Position numbers and translations under genes: made by a program. DNA of 64,000 nucleotides from the NCBI RefSeq assembly GCF_900996245.1, contig NZ_CAAJGK010000044.1:1-64000 (forward strand). The letters run 5' to 3'. The stretch comes from Paraburkholderia sp. BCC1886. GTDB taxonomy: Bacteria > Pseudomonadota > Gammaproteobacteria > Burkholderiales > Burkholderiaceae. This document shows, in pieces, positions 1 to 8,794 of the stretch (the stretch's first letter is position 1; each line of letters opens with the position of its first letter). The notes beneath the pieces are model-generated. The model was not told where the DNA came from, ran no database searches, and saw only the letters and a program-made list of their open reading frames with translations.

Positions 1-153
1 CAGGTTTTTCTAACTTTTCCAACCCGTCCAGCGTGCCGCAAACCCCCGCCATTACTGGCTCCCCGCCTCCCCGTGCCCCGCTGTCCGAAGCACGAAAGAG
101 CGAGATTCTAGCGAGGCCACGCAGGCCTTGCAAGGGTTATTTTGACAAGCGTA

Positions 154-930
154 TTACCGATGCTTGAAAACCGGCTTGCGCTTCTCAACGAACGCGGCCA
201 TCCCCTCTTTCTGATCTTCCGTAGCGAACAGCGAGTGGAAGAGGCGTCGCTCGAAATGCACACCTTCGGCGAGTGTCGTTTCGTACGCACGATTGACCGA
301 TTCTTTGACCATCATGACGGCTGGCGAAGGGAATTCGGCGATAGTCGCTGCGGCCGCGATCGACTCATCGAGCAAACTGGCCGCCGGAATGACACGCGAT
401 ACCAACCCAGACCGCTCTGCCTCCGCCGCATCCATGAAACGGGCGGTCAGGCAGAGGTCCATGGCTTTCGCCTTGGAGACGGCTCGCGGCAAACGCTGCG
501 TTCCGCCAGCACCGGGCATGACACCGAGCTTGATTTCTGGTTGCCCAAACTTCGCCGTATCAGCAGCGAAAATGATGTCGCACATCATCGCCAACTCGCA
601 GCCGCCGCCAAGCGCGAAGCCCGCGACTGCCGCAATGATCGGCTTGCGAATAGAGCGAACGGTCTCCCAGTTGCGAGTGATGTAGTCGCCCTTGTAGACA
701 TCCATATAGGTATAGGTGGCCATCATGCCAATGTCGGCACCGGCCGCAAATGCCTTCTCGCTACCGGTGATGACAATGGCGCCAATCGCGTCGTCCGCAT
801 CGAACTCGCGCAGCGCGGCACCTAACTCATCCATCAATGCATCGTTCAAAGCATTCAACGCCTTCGGACGATTCAACGTTACCAACCCGACTCGTCCGCG
901 CGTTTCAACCAGAATGTTCTCGTACGCCAT
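154..930 (-). CDS. paaF: Enoyl-CoA hydratase, phenylacetate pathway (PaaF-like)
   Basis: 258-residue crotonase-fold enzyme, the usual length for the family. It should hydrate an enoyl-CoA such as 2,3-dehydroadipyl-CoA in the lower phenylacetate pathway, in the cytoplasm. The oxyanion-hole region AFAAGADIG is near residues 60-68. Both catalytic glutamates are visible: E112 in GGGCELAMM and E132 in [15 protein letters not shown]. The gene diverges from paaN, and the 134-bp gap between them holds a TetR-type palindrome, so the two are probably co-regulated. The start has an AGGAGG-like site just upstream (cctcct at 933-938 on the plus strand). Crotonases have overlapping specificities, so the PaaF assignment rests on context; a general short-chain enoyl-CoA hydratase is the alternative. 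Confidence 0.85.
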   Translation of the reverse strand: MAYENILVETRGRVGLVTLNRPKALNALNDALMDELGAALREFDADDAIGAIVITGSEKAFAAGADIGMMATYTYMDVYKGDYITRNWETVRSIRKPIIAAVAGFALGGGCELAMMCDIIFAADTAKFGQPEIKLGVMPGAGGTQRLPRAVSKAKAMDLCLTARFMDAAEAERSGLVSRVIPAASLLDESIAAAATIAEFPSPAVMMVKESVNRAYETTLAEGVHFERRLFHSLFATEDQKEGMAAFVEKRKPVFKHR

Positions 931-1003
931 ATCACCTCCTAATGATGAATTCGCACGCGAAAAACGCTTCGCGTGGCCGTCTTAATAATGCTACCATTCA
1001 CCA

Positions 1004-1017
1004 ACCAACCGGTCGGT
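1004..1017. promoter_or_regulatory. Probable PaaR (TetR-family) operator
   Basis: ACCAACCGGTCGGT is a 14-bp palindrome with one mismatched pair, lying 74 bp before the enoyl-CoA hydratase start and 47 bp before the paaN start. ACCGACCGGTCGGT-type palindromes are the kind of site expected for PaaR, the TetR-type phenylacetyl-CoA-responsive repressor of beta-proteobacteria. One site in a divergent promoter region could control both transcripts. No paaR gene lies in the window. Confidence 0.6.
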
Positions 1018-1064
1018 CAATTATTCGACAGGCTTTCCCCAACGCACAGCCGAGCCCCTCCGCC

Positions 1065-2765
1065 ATGACACACCCGCTATTCACCAAGCACGAAGACACG
1101 CTGCAAAAGGCACTCACCGCAGTCGAAACGCGCGGTTACTGGACGCCGTTCGTCGAGATGCCCAGTCCGAAAGTGTACGGGGAAACGGCCAATGCAGACG
1201 GCGAAGCCGCATTCAAAGCCAGCCTGAACAAGACCTTCGAGCTCGACCAGCCTTCGACCGGCGAAACGGTCGGCTCCGAAGTCTCGCCCTTCGGTTTCCC
1301 GCTTGGAATTCGCTACCCGAAGGCCGATCCGGACGCGCTCATTGCGGCAGCCGCAGTCGCGCAACGCGAGTGGCGCGCCGCCGGCCCGCAAGCCTGGGTC
1401 GGCGTCAGCCTCGAAATTCTCACGCGAATCAATCGCGCGAGTTTCGAAATTGGCTACAGCGTGATGCACACGACCGGCCAGGCCTTCATGATGGCTTTCC
1501 AGGCCGGCGGCCCGCACGCCCAGGACCGGGCGCTCGAAGCCGTCGTCTATGCGTGGGACCAGTTGCGCCGAATCCCTGCCGATGCCCATTGGGAAAAGCC
1601 GCAGGGCAAGAACCCGCCGCTCGCCATGCACAAACGCTACACAGTTGTGCCGCGCGGCACCGCCCTCGTGCTCGGCTGCTGCACCTTCCCGACCTGGAAC
1701 GGCTATCCTGGCCTCTTCGCCGATCTGGCCACCGGCAACACGGTCATCGTCAAACCTCATCCGGGCGCTATCCTGCCGCTCGCGCTGACGGTGCGCATTG
1801 CCCGCGACGTCTTGCGTGAAGCAGGCTTCGACCCGAACGTGGTCACGTTGCTGGCAACCGAGCCAAACGACGGCGCACTGGTACAAGACCTGGCGCTCCG
1901 CCCCGAGATCAAGCTAATCGACTTCACGGGCAGCACGCAGAACGGTACGTGGCTCGAACGCAATGCCCATCAAGCCCAGGTCTACACAGAGAAAGCCGGT
2001 GTCAATCAGATCGTGATCGACTCCGTCGACGACATCAAAGCCGTCGCGCGCAACATCGCGTTCTCGCTCGCGCTGTACTCGGGCCAGATGTGCACGGCGC
2101 CGCAGAACATTTACGTACCGCGTACCGGCATCCGCACCGCCGACGGCACGCTGAGTTTCGACGAAGTGGCGCAAGCCATTGCCGGTGCTGTGCAAAAACT
2201 CGTTTCCGACCCGGCGCGCGCCGTCGAACTGCTCGGCGCGATCCAGAACGAAGGCGTCGTTCAGCGTCTGGACGAAGCCAAGAAACTCGGACACGTTCTG
2301 GCCGAAAGCCAGACGCTCGAACATCCCGCCTTCGCCGGTGCTCGCGTTCGCACGCCGCTCGTGCTGCAACTGGACGCCAACACCGACCACGCACAACTCA
2401 CCAAAGAGTGGTTCGGACCGATTTCGTTCGTGATTGCCACGGACTCGACGGCAGCCTCTCTCGAACTGGCCGGCGCGACCGCTGCCGAGCACGGCGCGTT
2501 GACGTTGTCGGTGTACAGCACCGACGAAGCCGTTCTGGAGGAAGCGCACGAAGCATCAATCCGCGGCGGCGTCGCGCTCTCCATCAATCTGACCGGCGGG
2601 GTCTTCGTCAATCAGTCCGCAGCTTTCTCCGACTTCCACGGCACCGGGGCAAACCCGGCGGCAAATGCCGCGCTGGCCGATGCCGCGTTCGTTTCGAACC
2701 GCTTCCGCGTAGTACAAAGCCGCGTTCATGTTGAACCGAAAGCAGCGCCCGCGGTAGCTGGCTAA
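1065..2765 (+). CDS. paaN: Phenylacetic acid degradation protein PaaN (aldehyde dehydrogenase type)
   Basis: 566 residues from the ATG that begins MTHPLFTKHEDTL; the reading frame is open further upstream, but that stretch contains the operator and is not protein-like. The fold is that of an aldehyde dehydrogenase: a cofactor-binding stretch VLGCCTFPTWNGYPG, a catalytic Glu region YTEKAGVNQIV and a catalytic Cys in SGQMCTAPQNIYV. In the phenylacetate pathway the PaaZ/PaaN enzyme oxidises the semialdehyde made when the oxepin-CoA ring opens. E. coli PaaZ carries a C-terminal MaoC-like hydratase that opens the ring. This protein ends after the dehydrogenase domain, so the hydratase must be encoded elsewhere. 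First gene of the paaN-thiolase-paaG-paaI-paaK series. Confidence 0.9.
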   Translation: MTHPLFTKHEDTLQKALTAVETRGYWTPFVEMPSPKVYGETANADGEAAFKASLNKTFELDQPSTGETVGSEVSPFGFPLGIRYPKADPDALIAAAAVAQREWRAAGPQAWVGVSLEILTRINRASFEIGYSVMHTTGQAFMMAFQAGGPHAQDRALEAVVYAWDQLRRIPADAHWEKPQGKNPPLAMHKRYTVVPRGTALVLGCCTFPTWNGYPGLFADLATGNTVIVKPHPGAILPLALTVRIARDVLREAGFDPNVVTLLATEPNDGALVQDLALRPEIKLIDFTGSTQNGTWLERNAHQAQVYTEKAGVNQIVIDSVDDIKAVARNIAFSLALYSGQMCTAPQNIYVPRTGIRTADGTLSFDEVAQAIAGAVQKLVSDPARAVELLGAIQNEGVVQRLDEAKKLGHVLAESQTLEHPAFAGARVRTPLVLQLDANTDHAQLTKEWFGPISFVIATDSTAASLELAGATAAEHGALTLSVYSTDEAVLEEAHEASIRGGVALSINLTGGVFVNQSAAFSDFHGTGANPAANAALADAAFVSNRFRVVQSRVHVEPKAAPAVAG

Positions 2766-2900
2766 AAGTCATAAGAAACACATAAGACAAAGCGCGGCTC
2801 CGTCCTATGACGTTTGGTCGAATGGACCGAACCGCGCGCCCCAACTAACATGAGACACCGGATTGGCACTGTTCGCCGATCCGTTCCAGCAGGAGCCGAC

Positions 2901-4103
2901 ATGAACGACGCTTTCATCTGCGATGCGATTCGCACCCCCATCGGCCGCTACGGCGGCGCCTTGAAAGACGTGCGTGCCGACGACCTCGGCGCAGTACCCA
3001 TCAAAGCCCTGATCGAACGGAACCCGGCCGTCGACTGGCGCGCGCTGGACGACGTCATTTACGGCTGCGCCAATCAGGCGGGTGAAGACAATCGCAACGT
3101 CGCCCGCATGTCGGCCTTGCTCGCCGGCCTGCCTACGGAAGCACCCGGCGCCACGATCAACCGCCTGTGTGGCTCGGGCATGGACGCAATAGGCACGGCC
3201 GCACGTGCAATCAAGTCTGGCGAAGCGCGCCTGATGATTGCCGGCGGCACCGAAAGCATGACCCGCGCGCCCTTCGTCATGGGCAAAGCCGGCAGCGCGT
3301 TTTCCCGGCAAGCGGACATTTACGACACGACCATCGGCTGGCGCTTCATCAACCCGCTGATGAAACGCCAGTACGGCGTCGACTCGATGCCCGAGACCGC
3401 TGAAAACGTCGCGGTCGAGTTCGGCGTGAGCCGCGCCGATCAGGATGCTTTCGCGCTGGCCAGTCAGCAAAAGGCCGCGCGTGCGCAACGCGACGGCACG
3501 CTGGCGCACGAAATCGTTGGTGTCGAAATCGCGCAGAAGAAAGGCGATCCGGTGCGCGTGACGCTCGACGAGCATCCGCGTGAGACGTCGCTGGAAAGTT
3601 TGGCCAAGCTCAAAGGCGTAGTACGTCCCGACGGCAGTGTGACTGCCGGCAATGCATCCGGCGTGAACGACGGCGCCTGCGCCTTGCTGCTCGCGAATCA
3701 GGAAGCCGCCGACCAGTACGGCCTGCGCCGCCGTGCGCGCGTGGTGGGTATGGCCACGGCAGGCGTCGAACCGCGCATCATGGGCATCGGCCCCGCGCCG
3801 GCCAGCCAGAAACTGCTCAAGCAGCTAGGCATGACACTCGACCAGTTCGATGTGATCGAACTGAATGAGGCATTCGCGTCGCAAGGTCTGGCCGTTCTGC
3901 GCTCGCTCGGTTTGCGCGACGACGACGCGCGCGTCAATCCGAACGGCGGAGCCATCGCACTCGGCCATCCGCTCGGCGCTTCCGGCGCGCGCCTCGTCAC
4001 CACGGCGCTCTATCAGCTGGAGCGAATCAATGGCCGCTTCGCGCTTTGCACGATGTGCATCGGCGTAGGCCAGGGCATTGCACTGGTCATCGAGCGGCTC
4101 TGA
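2901..4103 (+). CDS. paaJ: 3-oxoadipyl-CoA thiolase
   Basis: 400-residue thiolase that cleaves 3-oxoadipyl-CoA to succinyl-CoA and acetyl-CoA, the last step of phenylacetate (and beta-ketoadipate) degradation. The start was chosen at MNDAFICDAIRTPIGRYGG, the standard thiolase N-terminus, with AGGAG at 2891-2895. The nucleophilic Cys is C90 in NRLCGSGMDAI. The catalytic His is H356 in GHPLGASGARL, and the second catalytic Cys is C386 in CTMCIGVGQG. The family is also named PcaF or PaaE in some species. It sits between paaN and paaG on the same strand, so the paa role is favoured over an aromatic ring-cleavage pathway. Confidence 0.9.
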   Translation: MNDAFICDAIRTPIGRYGGALKDVRADDLGAVPIKALIERNPAVDWRALDDVIYGCANQAGEDNRNVARMSALLAGLPTEAPGATINRLCGSGMDAIGTAARAIKSGEARLMIAGGTESMTRAPFVMGKAGSAFSRQADIYDTTIGWRFINPLMKRQYGVDSMPETAENVAVEFGVSRADQDAFALASQQKAARAQRDGTLAHEIVGVEIAQKKGDPVRVTLDEHPRETSLESLAKLKGVVRPDGSVTAGNASGVNDGACALLLANQEAADQYGLRRRARVVGMATAGVEPRIMGIGPAPASQKLLKQLGMTLDQFDVIELNEAFASQGLAVLRSLGLRDDDARVNPNGGAIALGHPLGASGARLVTTALYQLERINGRFALCTMCIGVGQGIALVIERL

Positions 4104-4153
4104 TCGCCACCCTGTCGAAAGAATCGGCCAAAGAGATCTGGAGGAGACACGCA

Positions 4154-4945
4154 ATGCCATATGAAGCGATTCGCGTCGATATCGACGCGTCGAGCCGGGT
4201 AGCAACCATCACCCTGAACCGGCCGGACAAACTCAACAGCTTCACCCGTGCGATGCACGAGGAACTCGCCGCAGCCATCGGCGAGGTCGAGGCGTCCGGC
4301 GCTCGGGCGCTCGTGCTGACCGGCGCCGGCCGCGGCTTTTGCGCCGGTCAGGACCTCGCCGATCTGGATTTCACTCCCGGTGCGATGACCGATCTCGGCG
4401 AGCTGATCGACAAGCATTTCAACCCGCTCATCCGCCGTCTGCAGGCACTGCCCTTGCCGGTCATCGCCGCGGTCAACGGCACGGCCGCCGGCGCCGGCGC
4501 CAATCTCGCGTTCGCCTGCGACATCGTGCTCGCCGCCCGCTCGGCCAGCTTTATTCAGGCCTTCGTGAAGATCGGGCTCGTGCCCGATTCCGGTGGTACC
4601 TGGTTCCTGCCGCAACGAGTCGGTATGGCGCGCGCCATGGGTCTCGCCATGACCGGCGACAAGCTCGGCGCCGAGAAAGCCGAAAGCTGGGGCCTCATCT
4701 GGCAAGCCGTCGACGACGCGGAACTCGCCAACGCCGCAGCGAAACTCGCGGCTCAACTGGCGCAACAGCCCACGCGCGCCATCGCCGCAATCAAGCAGGC
4801 CTTGCGCGCCGGCACATCGCAAACGCTGGATCAGCAACTCGATCTCGAGCGCGACCTGCAACGTGAACTCGGCGCTTCGTACGATTACGCCGAAGGCGTG
4901 CAGGCGTTCGTCGAGAAACGCGCGCCGCGCTTCGAGGGCCGTTGA
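4154..4945 (+). CDS. paaG: 2-(1,2-epoxy-1,2-dihydrophenyl)acetyl-CoA isomerase
   Basis: 263-residue crotonase-family protein. PaaG isomerises the ring epoxide of phenylacetyl-CoA to the seven-membered oxepin-CoA and also shifts a double bond later in the route. Visible features are GFCAGQDLADLDF near residue 61, the oxyanion loop GTAAGAGANLAFACD, and D145 in GLVPDSGGTWFLP. An Asp replacing the hydratase Glu at that point is typical of PaaG. A strong GGAGGAG ribosome-binding site at 4140-4146 fixes the start. It follows the thiolase gene after 50 bp and is separated from paaI by a single base, so it is in an operon. Confidence 0.92.
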   Translation: MPYEAIRVDIDASSRVATITLNRPDKLNSFTRAMHEELAAAIGEVEASGARALVLTGAGRGFCAGQDLADLDFTPGAMTDLGELIDKHFNPLIRRLQALPLPVIAAVNGTAAGAGANLAFACDIVLAARSASFIQAFVKIGLVPDSGGTWFLPQRVGMARAMGLAMTGDKLGAEKAESWGLIWQAVDDAELANAAAKLAAQLAQQPTRAIAAIKQALRAGTSQTLDQQLDLERDLQRELGASYDYAEGVQAFVEKRAPRFEGR

Positions 4946-4946
4946 T

Positions 4947-5408
4947 ATGCCGACCCCAAACAAGCGCCCCGACGAAATGAACCCGAACGAACTCGCGCGC
5001 GCGACGGCTGCGGCCATGTACGAGAACGACGCGTGCAGCCGCGCGCTCGGACTCGAGATCGTCGAAGTACGCGCCGGCTATGCACGCCTGCGCATGGCAG
5101 TGCGCGACGACTTCCTGAACGGTCACGAGATCTGCCATGGCGGACTGATCTTCACGCTAGCCGATTCGACCTTCGCGTTTGCGTGCAACACCTACAACAT
5201 CAACACCGTCGCGGCGGGCTGTTCGATCGAATTCCTGCGTCCGGTTCATCGTGGCGACGAACTGACAGCGGAAGCGACCGAGCAGACGTTGAGCGGCCGC
5301 ACCGGCATTTACGATATTCGCGTGACGAACCGTGCCCAGGAAACGGTCGCCATGTTTCGCGGCAAATCGGCGCAAATCAAAGGCAACCTGATTCCTACCG
5401 GCGATTGA
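4947..5408 (+). CDS. paaI: Hydroxyphenylacetyl-CoA thioesterase PaaI
   Basis: 153-residue single hotdog-fold thioesterase. The signature HGGLIFTLAD (residues 64-73) supplies the active-site loop and the conserved Asp (D73). PaaI hydrolyses ring-hydroxylated phenylacetyl-CoA and releases CoA when the pathway stalls or when non-metabolisable thioesters build up. The ATG lies one base after the paaG stop (TGATATG), which implies translational coupling. The C-terminal part VAAGCSIEFLRPVHRGDEL matches the usual substrate-binding strand region. Confidence 0.92.
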   Translation: MPTPNKRPDEMNPNELARATAAAMYENDACSRALGLEIVEVRAGYARLRMAVRDDFLNGHEICHGGLIFTLADSTFAFACNTYNINTVAAGCSIEFLRPVHRGDELTAEATEQTLSGRTGIYDIRVTNRAQETVAMFRGKSAQIKGNLIPTGD

Positions 5409-5440
5409 CTGTCTCCGGCTGCCACTCACAACCAGCGGTA

Positions 5441-5476
5441 GCCAGAAGCGGATAGCACGCCAGAAGCAGACAGCAC
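5441..5476. repeat. Two-unit 18-bp tandem repeat before paaK
   Basis: Units at 5441-5458 and 5459-5476 share 16 of 18 bases (GCCAGAAGC[G/A]GA[T/C]AGCAC). They lie in the 138-bp gap between paaI and paaK. No function is apparent. Confidence 0.7.
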
Positions 5477-5546
5477 GACCCCGTTTTTTCAAACCCCAGC
5501 GCACCCATATCAGATTCATGCATCAAGGCAGCAAGGAGACCATTCG

Positions 5547-6854
5547 ATGACCACCACCGCCCTTCCGCTCGATCCCATCGAGACCGCCAGCCGCGACGAA
5601 CTCGCGGCGCTCCAGCTCGAACGGCTCAAATGGTCGCTGAATCACGCTTATGAGAATTCGCCCGTCTACCGGCGTAAGTTCGACGAAGCCGGCGTTCATC
5701 CGGACGACGTGAAGACCCTCGCCGACCTGGCGCGCTTTCCCTTCACGACCAAGAAGGATCTGCGCGACAGTTATCCGTTCGGGATGTTCGCGGTGCCGCA
5801 GGAGCAGATCTCGCGCATTCATGCGTCATCGGGCACCACCGGCAAACCGACCGTGGTCGGCTACACCGCGCGCGACATCGACACCTGGGCCAATCTCGTC
5901 GCGCGTTCGGTCCGCGCAGCGGGTGCACGGCGCGGCGACAAGGTGCACATCAGCTATGGCTACGGCCTCTTCACCGGTGGCCTCGGCGCGCATTACGGCG
6001 CCGAACGCGCGGGTCTCACCGTGATTCCGTTCGGCGGCGGTCAGACCGAGAAGCAGGTGCAACTGATTCAGGATTTCCGGCCCGACATCATCATGGTGAC
6101 GCCGAGCTACATGCTTTCGATCGCCGACGAACTGGAACGCCAGGGCATCGACCCGATCAACTGTTCGCTGCGCCTCGGCATCTTCGGCGCGGAGCCTTGG
6201 ACCAACGACATGCGCCAGGCGATCGAAAAGCGGATGGGCATCGACGCGGTCGACATCTACGGCCTGTCCGAAGTGATGGGCCCCGGCGTCGCATCCGAAT
6301 GCGTCGAAACGAAGGACGGCCCGACCATCTGGGAAGACCATTTCTACCCCGAGATCATCGACCCTGAAACGGGCGAAGTGCTGCCCGACGGCGAACTGGG
6401 CGAACTCGTGTTCACCTCGCTGACGAAGGAAGCGCTGCCGATCATCCGCTACCGCACCCGCGACCTGACGCGCCTTCTGCCCGGCAGCGCCCGCACCATG
6501 CGCCGCATGGAGAAAATCACCGGTCGCTCGGACGACATGATGATCGTGCGCGGCGTCAACGTGTTTCCCACGCAAATCGAAGAACTGCTGCTCAAGCAAC
6601 ACGCACTCGCGCCGCACTATCAGATCGTGCTGACCAAGGAAGGGCCGCTCGACGTCCTCACGCTGAACGTCGAACCTTGCCCGGAAACGGCGCCGGACGG
6701 CACCGCCTTGAGCACGGCCAAACAGGCGTTGGCCTACGACATCAAGGCGCTGATCGGCGTGAGCGCCGTGGTGAACGTGTTGGGTGTGAACGGCATCGAG
6801 CGCTCGGTCGGGAAAGCGCGGCGAGTCGTCGACAAACGTACCGCGGCGATTTAA
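5547..6854 (+). CDS. paaK: Phenylacetate-CoA ligase
   Basis: 435-residue AMP-forming ligase that activates phenylacetate with ATP and CoA, the entry reaction of the pathway. The AMP-binding loop SSGTTGKPTVVGYT starts at residue 94. YGLSEVMGPGVASEC and the hinge region TGRSDDMMIVRGVNVFPTQIE follow in the usual order for this class. Length is normal for PaaK. AAGGAG precedes the ATG by 8 bases. A 138-bp gap separates it from paaI, so it may have its own promoter, although it is co-oriented with the paa series and ends just before a strong terminator. Confidence 0.95.
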   Translation: MTTTALPLDPIETASRDELAALQLERLKWSLNHAYENSPVYRRKFDEAGVHPDDVKTLADLARFPFTTKKDLRDSYPFGMFAVPQEQISRIHASSGTTGKPTVVGYTARDIDTWANLVARSVRAAGARRGDKVHISYGYGLFTGGLGAHYGAERAGLTVIPFGGGQTEKQVQLIQDFRPDIIMVTPSYMLSIADELERQGIDPINCSLRLGIFGAEPWTNDMRQAIEKRMGIDAVDIYGLSEVMGPGVASECVETKDGPTIWEDHFYPEIIDPETGEVLPDGELGELVFTSLTKEALPIIRYRTRDLTRLLPGSARTMRRMEKITGRSDDMMIVRGVNVFPTQIEELLLKQHALAPHYQIVLTKEGPLDVLTLNVEPCPETAPDGTALSTAKQALAYDIKALIGVSAVVNVLGVNGIERSVGKARRVVDKRTAAI

Positions 6855-6877
6855 CTCGCGCGTTGGCGCAGTAATAG

Positions 6878-6916
6878 AAAAGGGCGATCCAGCTTTATCG
6901 GAGGATCGCCCTTTTT
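6878..6916. terminator. Bidirectional rho-independent terminator (paaK / mltA)
   Basis: A perfect 13-bp stem (6878-6890 with 6903-6915) has A and T tracts on its two flanks. It lies between the convergent paaK and mltA genes and can stop transcription from both sides. Confidence 0.9.
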
Positions 6917-6952
6917 ATCGAATAACGAACCGCAGCAAACCCGGCCGACGCC

Positions 6953-8074
6953 TTACGAATTCGGCAGCAGCAACCACATCCGGCCGCCCTGCTTCATCTT
7001 GCCCGCCAGGTCGCCGGCATCGTCGCCGAGTCCCCAGAAATAATCGGCGCGGACTCCGCCCTTGATGGCCGAGCCCGTGTCCTGCGCGAAGACGAGACGG
7101 TTCATCGGTGAGTTGGTCAACGGCCGCGTCGTCTGCAAAAACACTGGCGTGCCGAGCGGAATCGAACTCGGATCCACCGCAATGGAACGCTCCGGCGTCA
7201 GGGGTACGCCCAACGCGCCGATCGGGCCGTCCGCACCGCCGCTCGGCGCGCTCTCGACGCCCGGCGTCTCGCGGAAAAATACGAAGCGCGGATTGGTATC
7301 CAGCAACCCGTCCACTCGCGTGGGATTCGCGCGCGCCCAAGCTTTGATACCTTGCATGGTCGCCTGCGACGGCGTGAGTTCGCCGCGATCCAGCAACCAG
7401 CGTCCGATCGATTTATACGGCTGGTTGTTCGTACCGCCAAAGCCGAGTCGCATCACGCTGCCGTCTTCCATCACGATGCGCCCCGAGCCCTGCACCTGCA
7501 GAAAGAACGCTTCGATCGGATCGTCGACCCAGACCAGTTCGTTGCCGTTGAGCACGCCGGCGCGTTCCAGTTGAGCGCGCGCCGGCAGCGGCGCGCCTGC
7601 CCGATAACCGGCCGGCCAGCGATACAGGGCGGTTTGATAAATGCCGTGACGGGTGCGCGATCCGCGCAGCAAAGGCTCGTAGTACCCGGTGACCAGGCCG
7701 TCGAGTGTGCCGTCGCTATTGGCCAGTTGGAAAGGCGTGAAATAAGCTTCGAAAAACGCCCGCGCGCCAGTCACGTCCAGGTCGTCGATCTGCGCCGCGG
7801 CCGCGCACGCGCGCGCCCAATTGTTTTGCCGTGCGAGCCTCGTGCAGTTTTGCCGCAAAGCCGCCGTGGCCCCGATCAGCGAGTCGTCCTGCCAGCCCGG
7901 CACCTGTTGCCAGGCGACCGCCGTCAGCCGTGTCGCTGCAATCTGGCCGGGGATGATCGCTGCGCCCGTGGGCGGCGAAACCGGCTGCCGGATTGCGCCG
8001 CCGCCTCCGCAGGACGCCAGGATGACCGCAACCGAAAGCGCGCCGAGCCAGCCGGCCGCGCGGACAAAACGCAT
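6953..8074 (-). CDS. mltA: Membrane-bound lytic murein transglycosylase A
   Basis: 373-residue lipoprotein. The chosen start gives MRFVRAAGWLGALSVAVILASC, an export signal with a lipobox ending at C22; an in-frame upstream ATG would add a non-signal extension. MltA cleaves peptidoglycan between MurNAc and GlcNAc, forming anhydro-MurNAc, while anchored to the outer membrane. The MltA domain includes GTLDGLVTGYYEPLLRGS and VQGSGRIVMEDG. The C-terminal 3D domain has FAQDTGSAIKGGVRADYFWG, which supplies the catalytic Asp. Convergent with paaK and sharing its terminator. Confidence 0.92.
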   Translation of the reverse strand: MRFVRAAGWLGALSVAVILASCGGGGAIRQPVSPPTGAAIIPGQIAATRLTAVAWQQVPGWQDDSLIGATAALRQNCTRLARQNNWARACAAAAQIDDLDVTGARAFFEAYFTPFQLANSDGTLDGLVTGYYEPLLRGSRTRHGIYQTALYRWPAGYRAGAPLPARAQLERAGVLNGNELVWVDDPIEAFFLQVQGSGRIVMEDGSVMRLGFGGTNNQPYKSIGRWLLDRGELTPSQATMQGIKAWARANPTRVDGLLDTNPRFVFFRETPGVESAPSGGADGPIGALGVPLTPERSIAVDPSSIPLGTPVFLQTTRPLTNSPMNRLVFAQDTGSAIKGGVRADYFWGLGDDAGDLAGKMKQGGRMWLLLPNS

Positions 8075-8102
8075 ACAATGTTCGTTCTTGATGGAAACCG
8101 CC

Positions 8103-8306
8103 ATGTCTGATCTATTCGACGAATACCCGATGCTCATCTTCGCGCTGGAGTCGCTCCTCGCGCTCTTTCTGCTCGTGTTTATCGTGGTGTGGACATCGTC
8201 CGGGAAGAAGAAAGCAGCGCGCGCTTTTCAGCAAACTTCTCAGCGCACCGAAGCGCCAAAGCCGCAACCGCAGCAATCACAGCAACCGCCGCGGCAGCGG
8301 CAATAA
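8103..8306 (+). CDS. Small single-span membrane protein, unknown function
   Basis: 67-residue ORF divergent from mltA. One transmembrane helix spans about residues 9-30 (PMLIFALESLLALFLLVFIV). It is followed by a basic stretch GKKKAAR and a tail rich in Gln and Pro. Third codon positions follow the GC-rich habit of the neighbouring genes, which argues for real coding. A second in-frame ATG at 8091 would add META. TACAAT at 8074-8079 could be a -10 element. I do not recognise a family. It could be a spurious ORF over the mltA promoter region. Confidence 0.45.
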   Translation: MSDLFDEYPMLIFALESLLALFLLVFIVVWTSSGKKKAARAFQQTSQRTEAPKPQPQQSQQPPRQRQ

Positions 8307-8419
8307 CGCCGCCGCACGCACACCGACTCACCCACTCGCGCACCCAAAACCTGCGCAACCAAAACTCACCCACCCCGCCGCAACGAAGCCTTCTAAAGAC
8401 CGCCCGCGTCGCTCCCGGT

Positions 8420-8794
8420 TCAATGCAATGTGCGGGGCATGCGCAAAATGAACTCGGGCACCACCGCGTCGAACCGCTCACCGTCTTCGGCCACGCAGAA
8501 ATATTCGCCGCGCATCGTGCCGACCGGCGTTGCAATCACCGCCCAGCTCGTATATTCGAAGTGCTCGCCCGGTTTGAGCAGCGGCTGATGGCCGACCACG
8601 CCCAGGCCCTTCACTTCCTGCACGCTGTTTTCACTGTCGGTAATCACCCAGTGGCGCGCGATCAGTTGCGCGGGCACCTGCCCGGCGTTACGGATAGTCA
8701 GCGTGTATGCGAAAGCATACTGGCGGCGCTCCGGGTCCGACTCTTCGGGCAGATATTGCACCTGCGCCGAGACGCTGAATTCGTACTGGCTCAT
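8420..8794 (-). CDS. apaG: ApaG domain protein (Co2+/Mg2+ efflux-associated)
   Basis: 124-residue protein of the ApaG fold, a fibronectin-III-like beta sandwich. The conserved glycine-rich core EVKGLGVVGHQPLLKPGE is followed by FEYTSWAVIATPVGTMRGEY, both diagnostic. The start MSQYEFSVSAQVQYLPE matches the family length; an open frame upstream was rejected because it is not protein-like. In enterobacteria apaG lies beside apaH, and mutants affect cobalt resistance, but its biochemical role is unsettled. It faces away from rpe, with which it is divergent. Confidence 0.92.
   Translation of the reverse strand: MSQYEFSVSAQVQYLPEESDPERRQYAFAYTLTIRNAGQVPAQLIARHWVITDSENSVQEVKGLGVVGHQPLLKPGEHFEYTSWAVIATPVGTMRGEYFCVAEDGERFDAVVPEFILRMPRTLH

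Noticed and set aside
2814..2831. TTGGTCGAATGGACCGAA as a second PaaR operator before the thiolase gene
   Set aside because: Arms are imperfect and the spacing differs from the ACCGACCGGTCGGT-type dyad; not strong enough.
5441..5476. Tandem 18-bp repeat as a CRISPR or mobile-element trace
   Set aside because: Only two adjacent units with no spacers, inverted ends or nearby transposase or cas genes.
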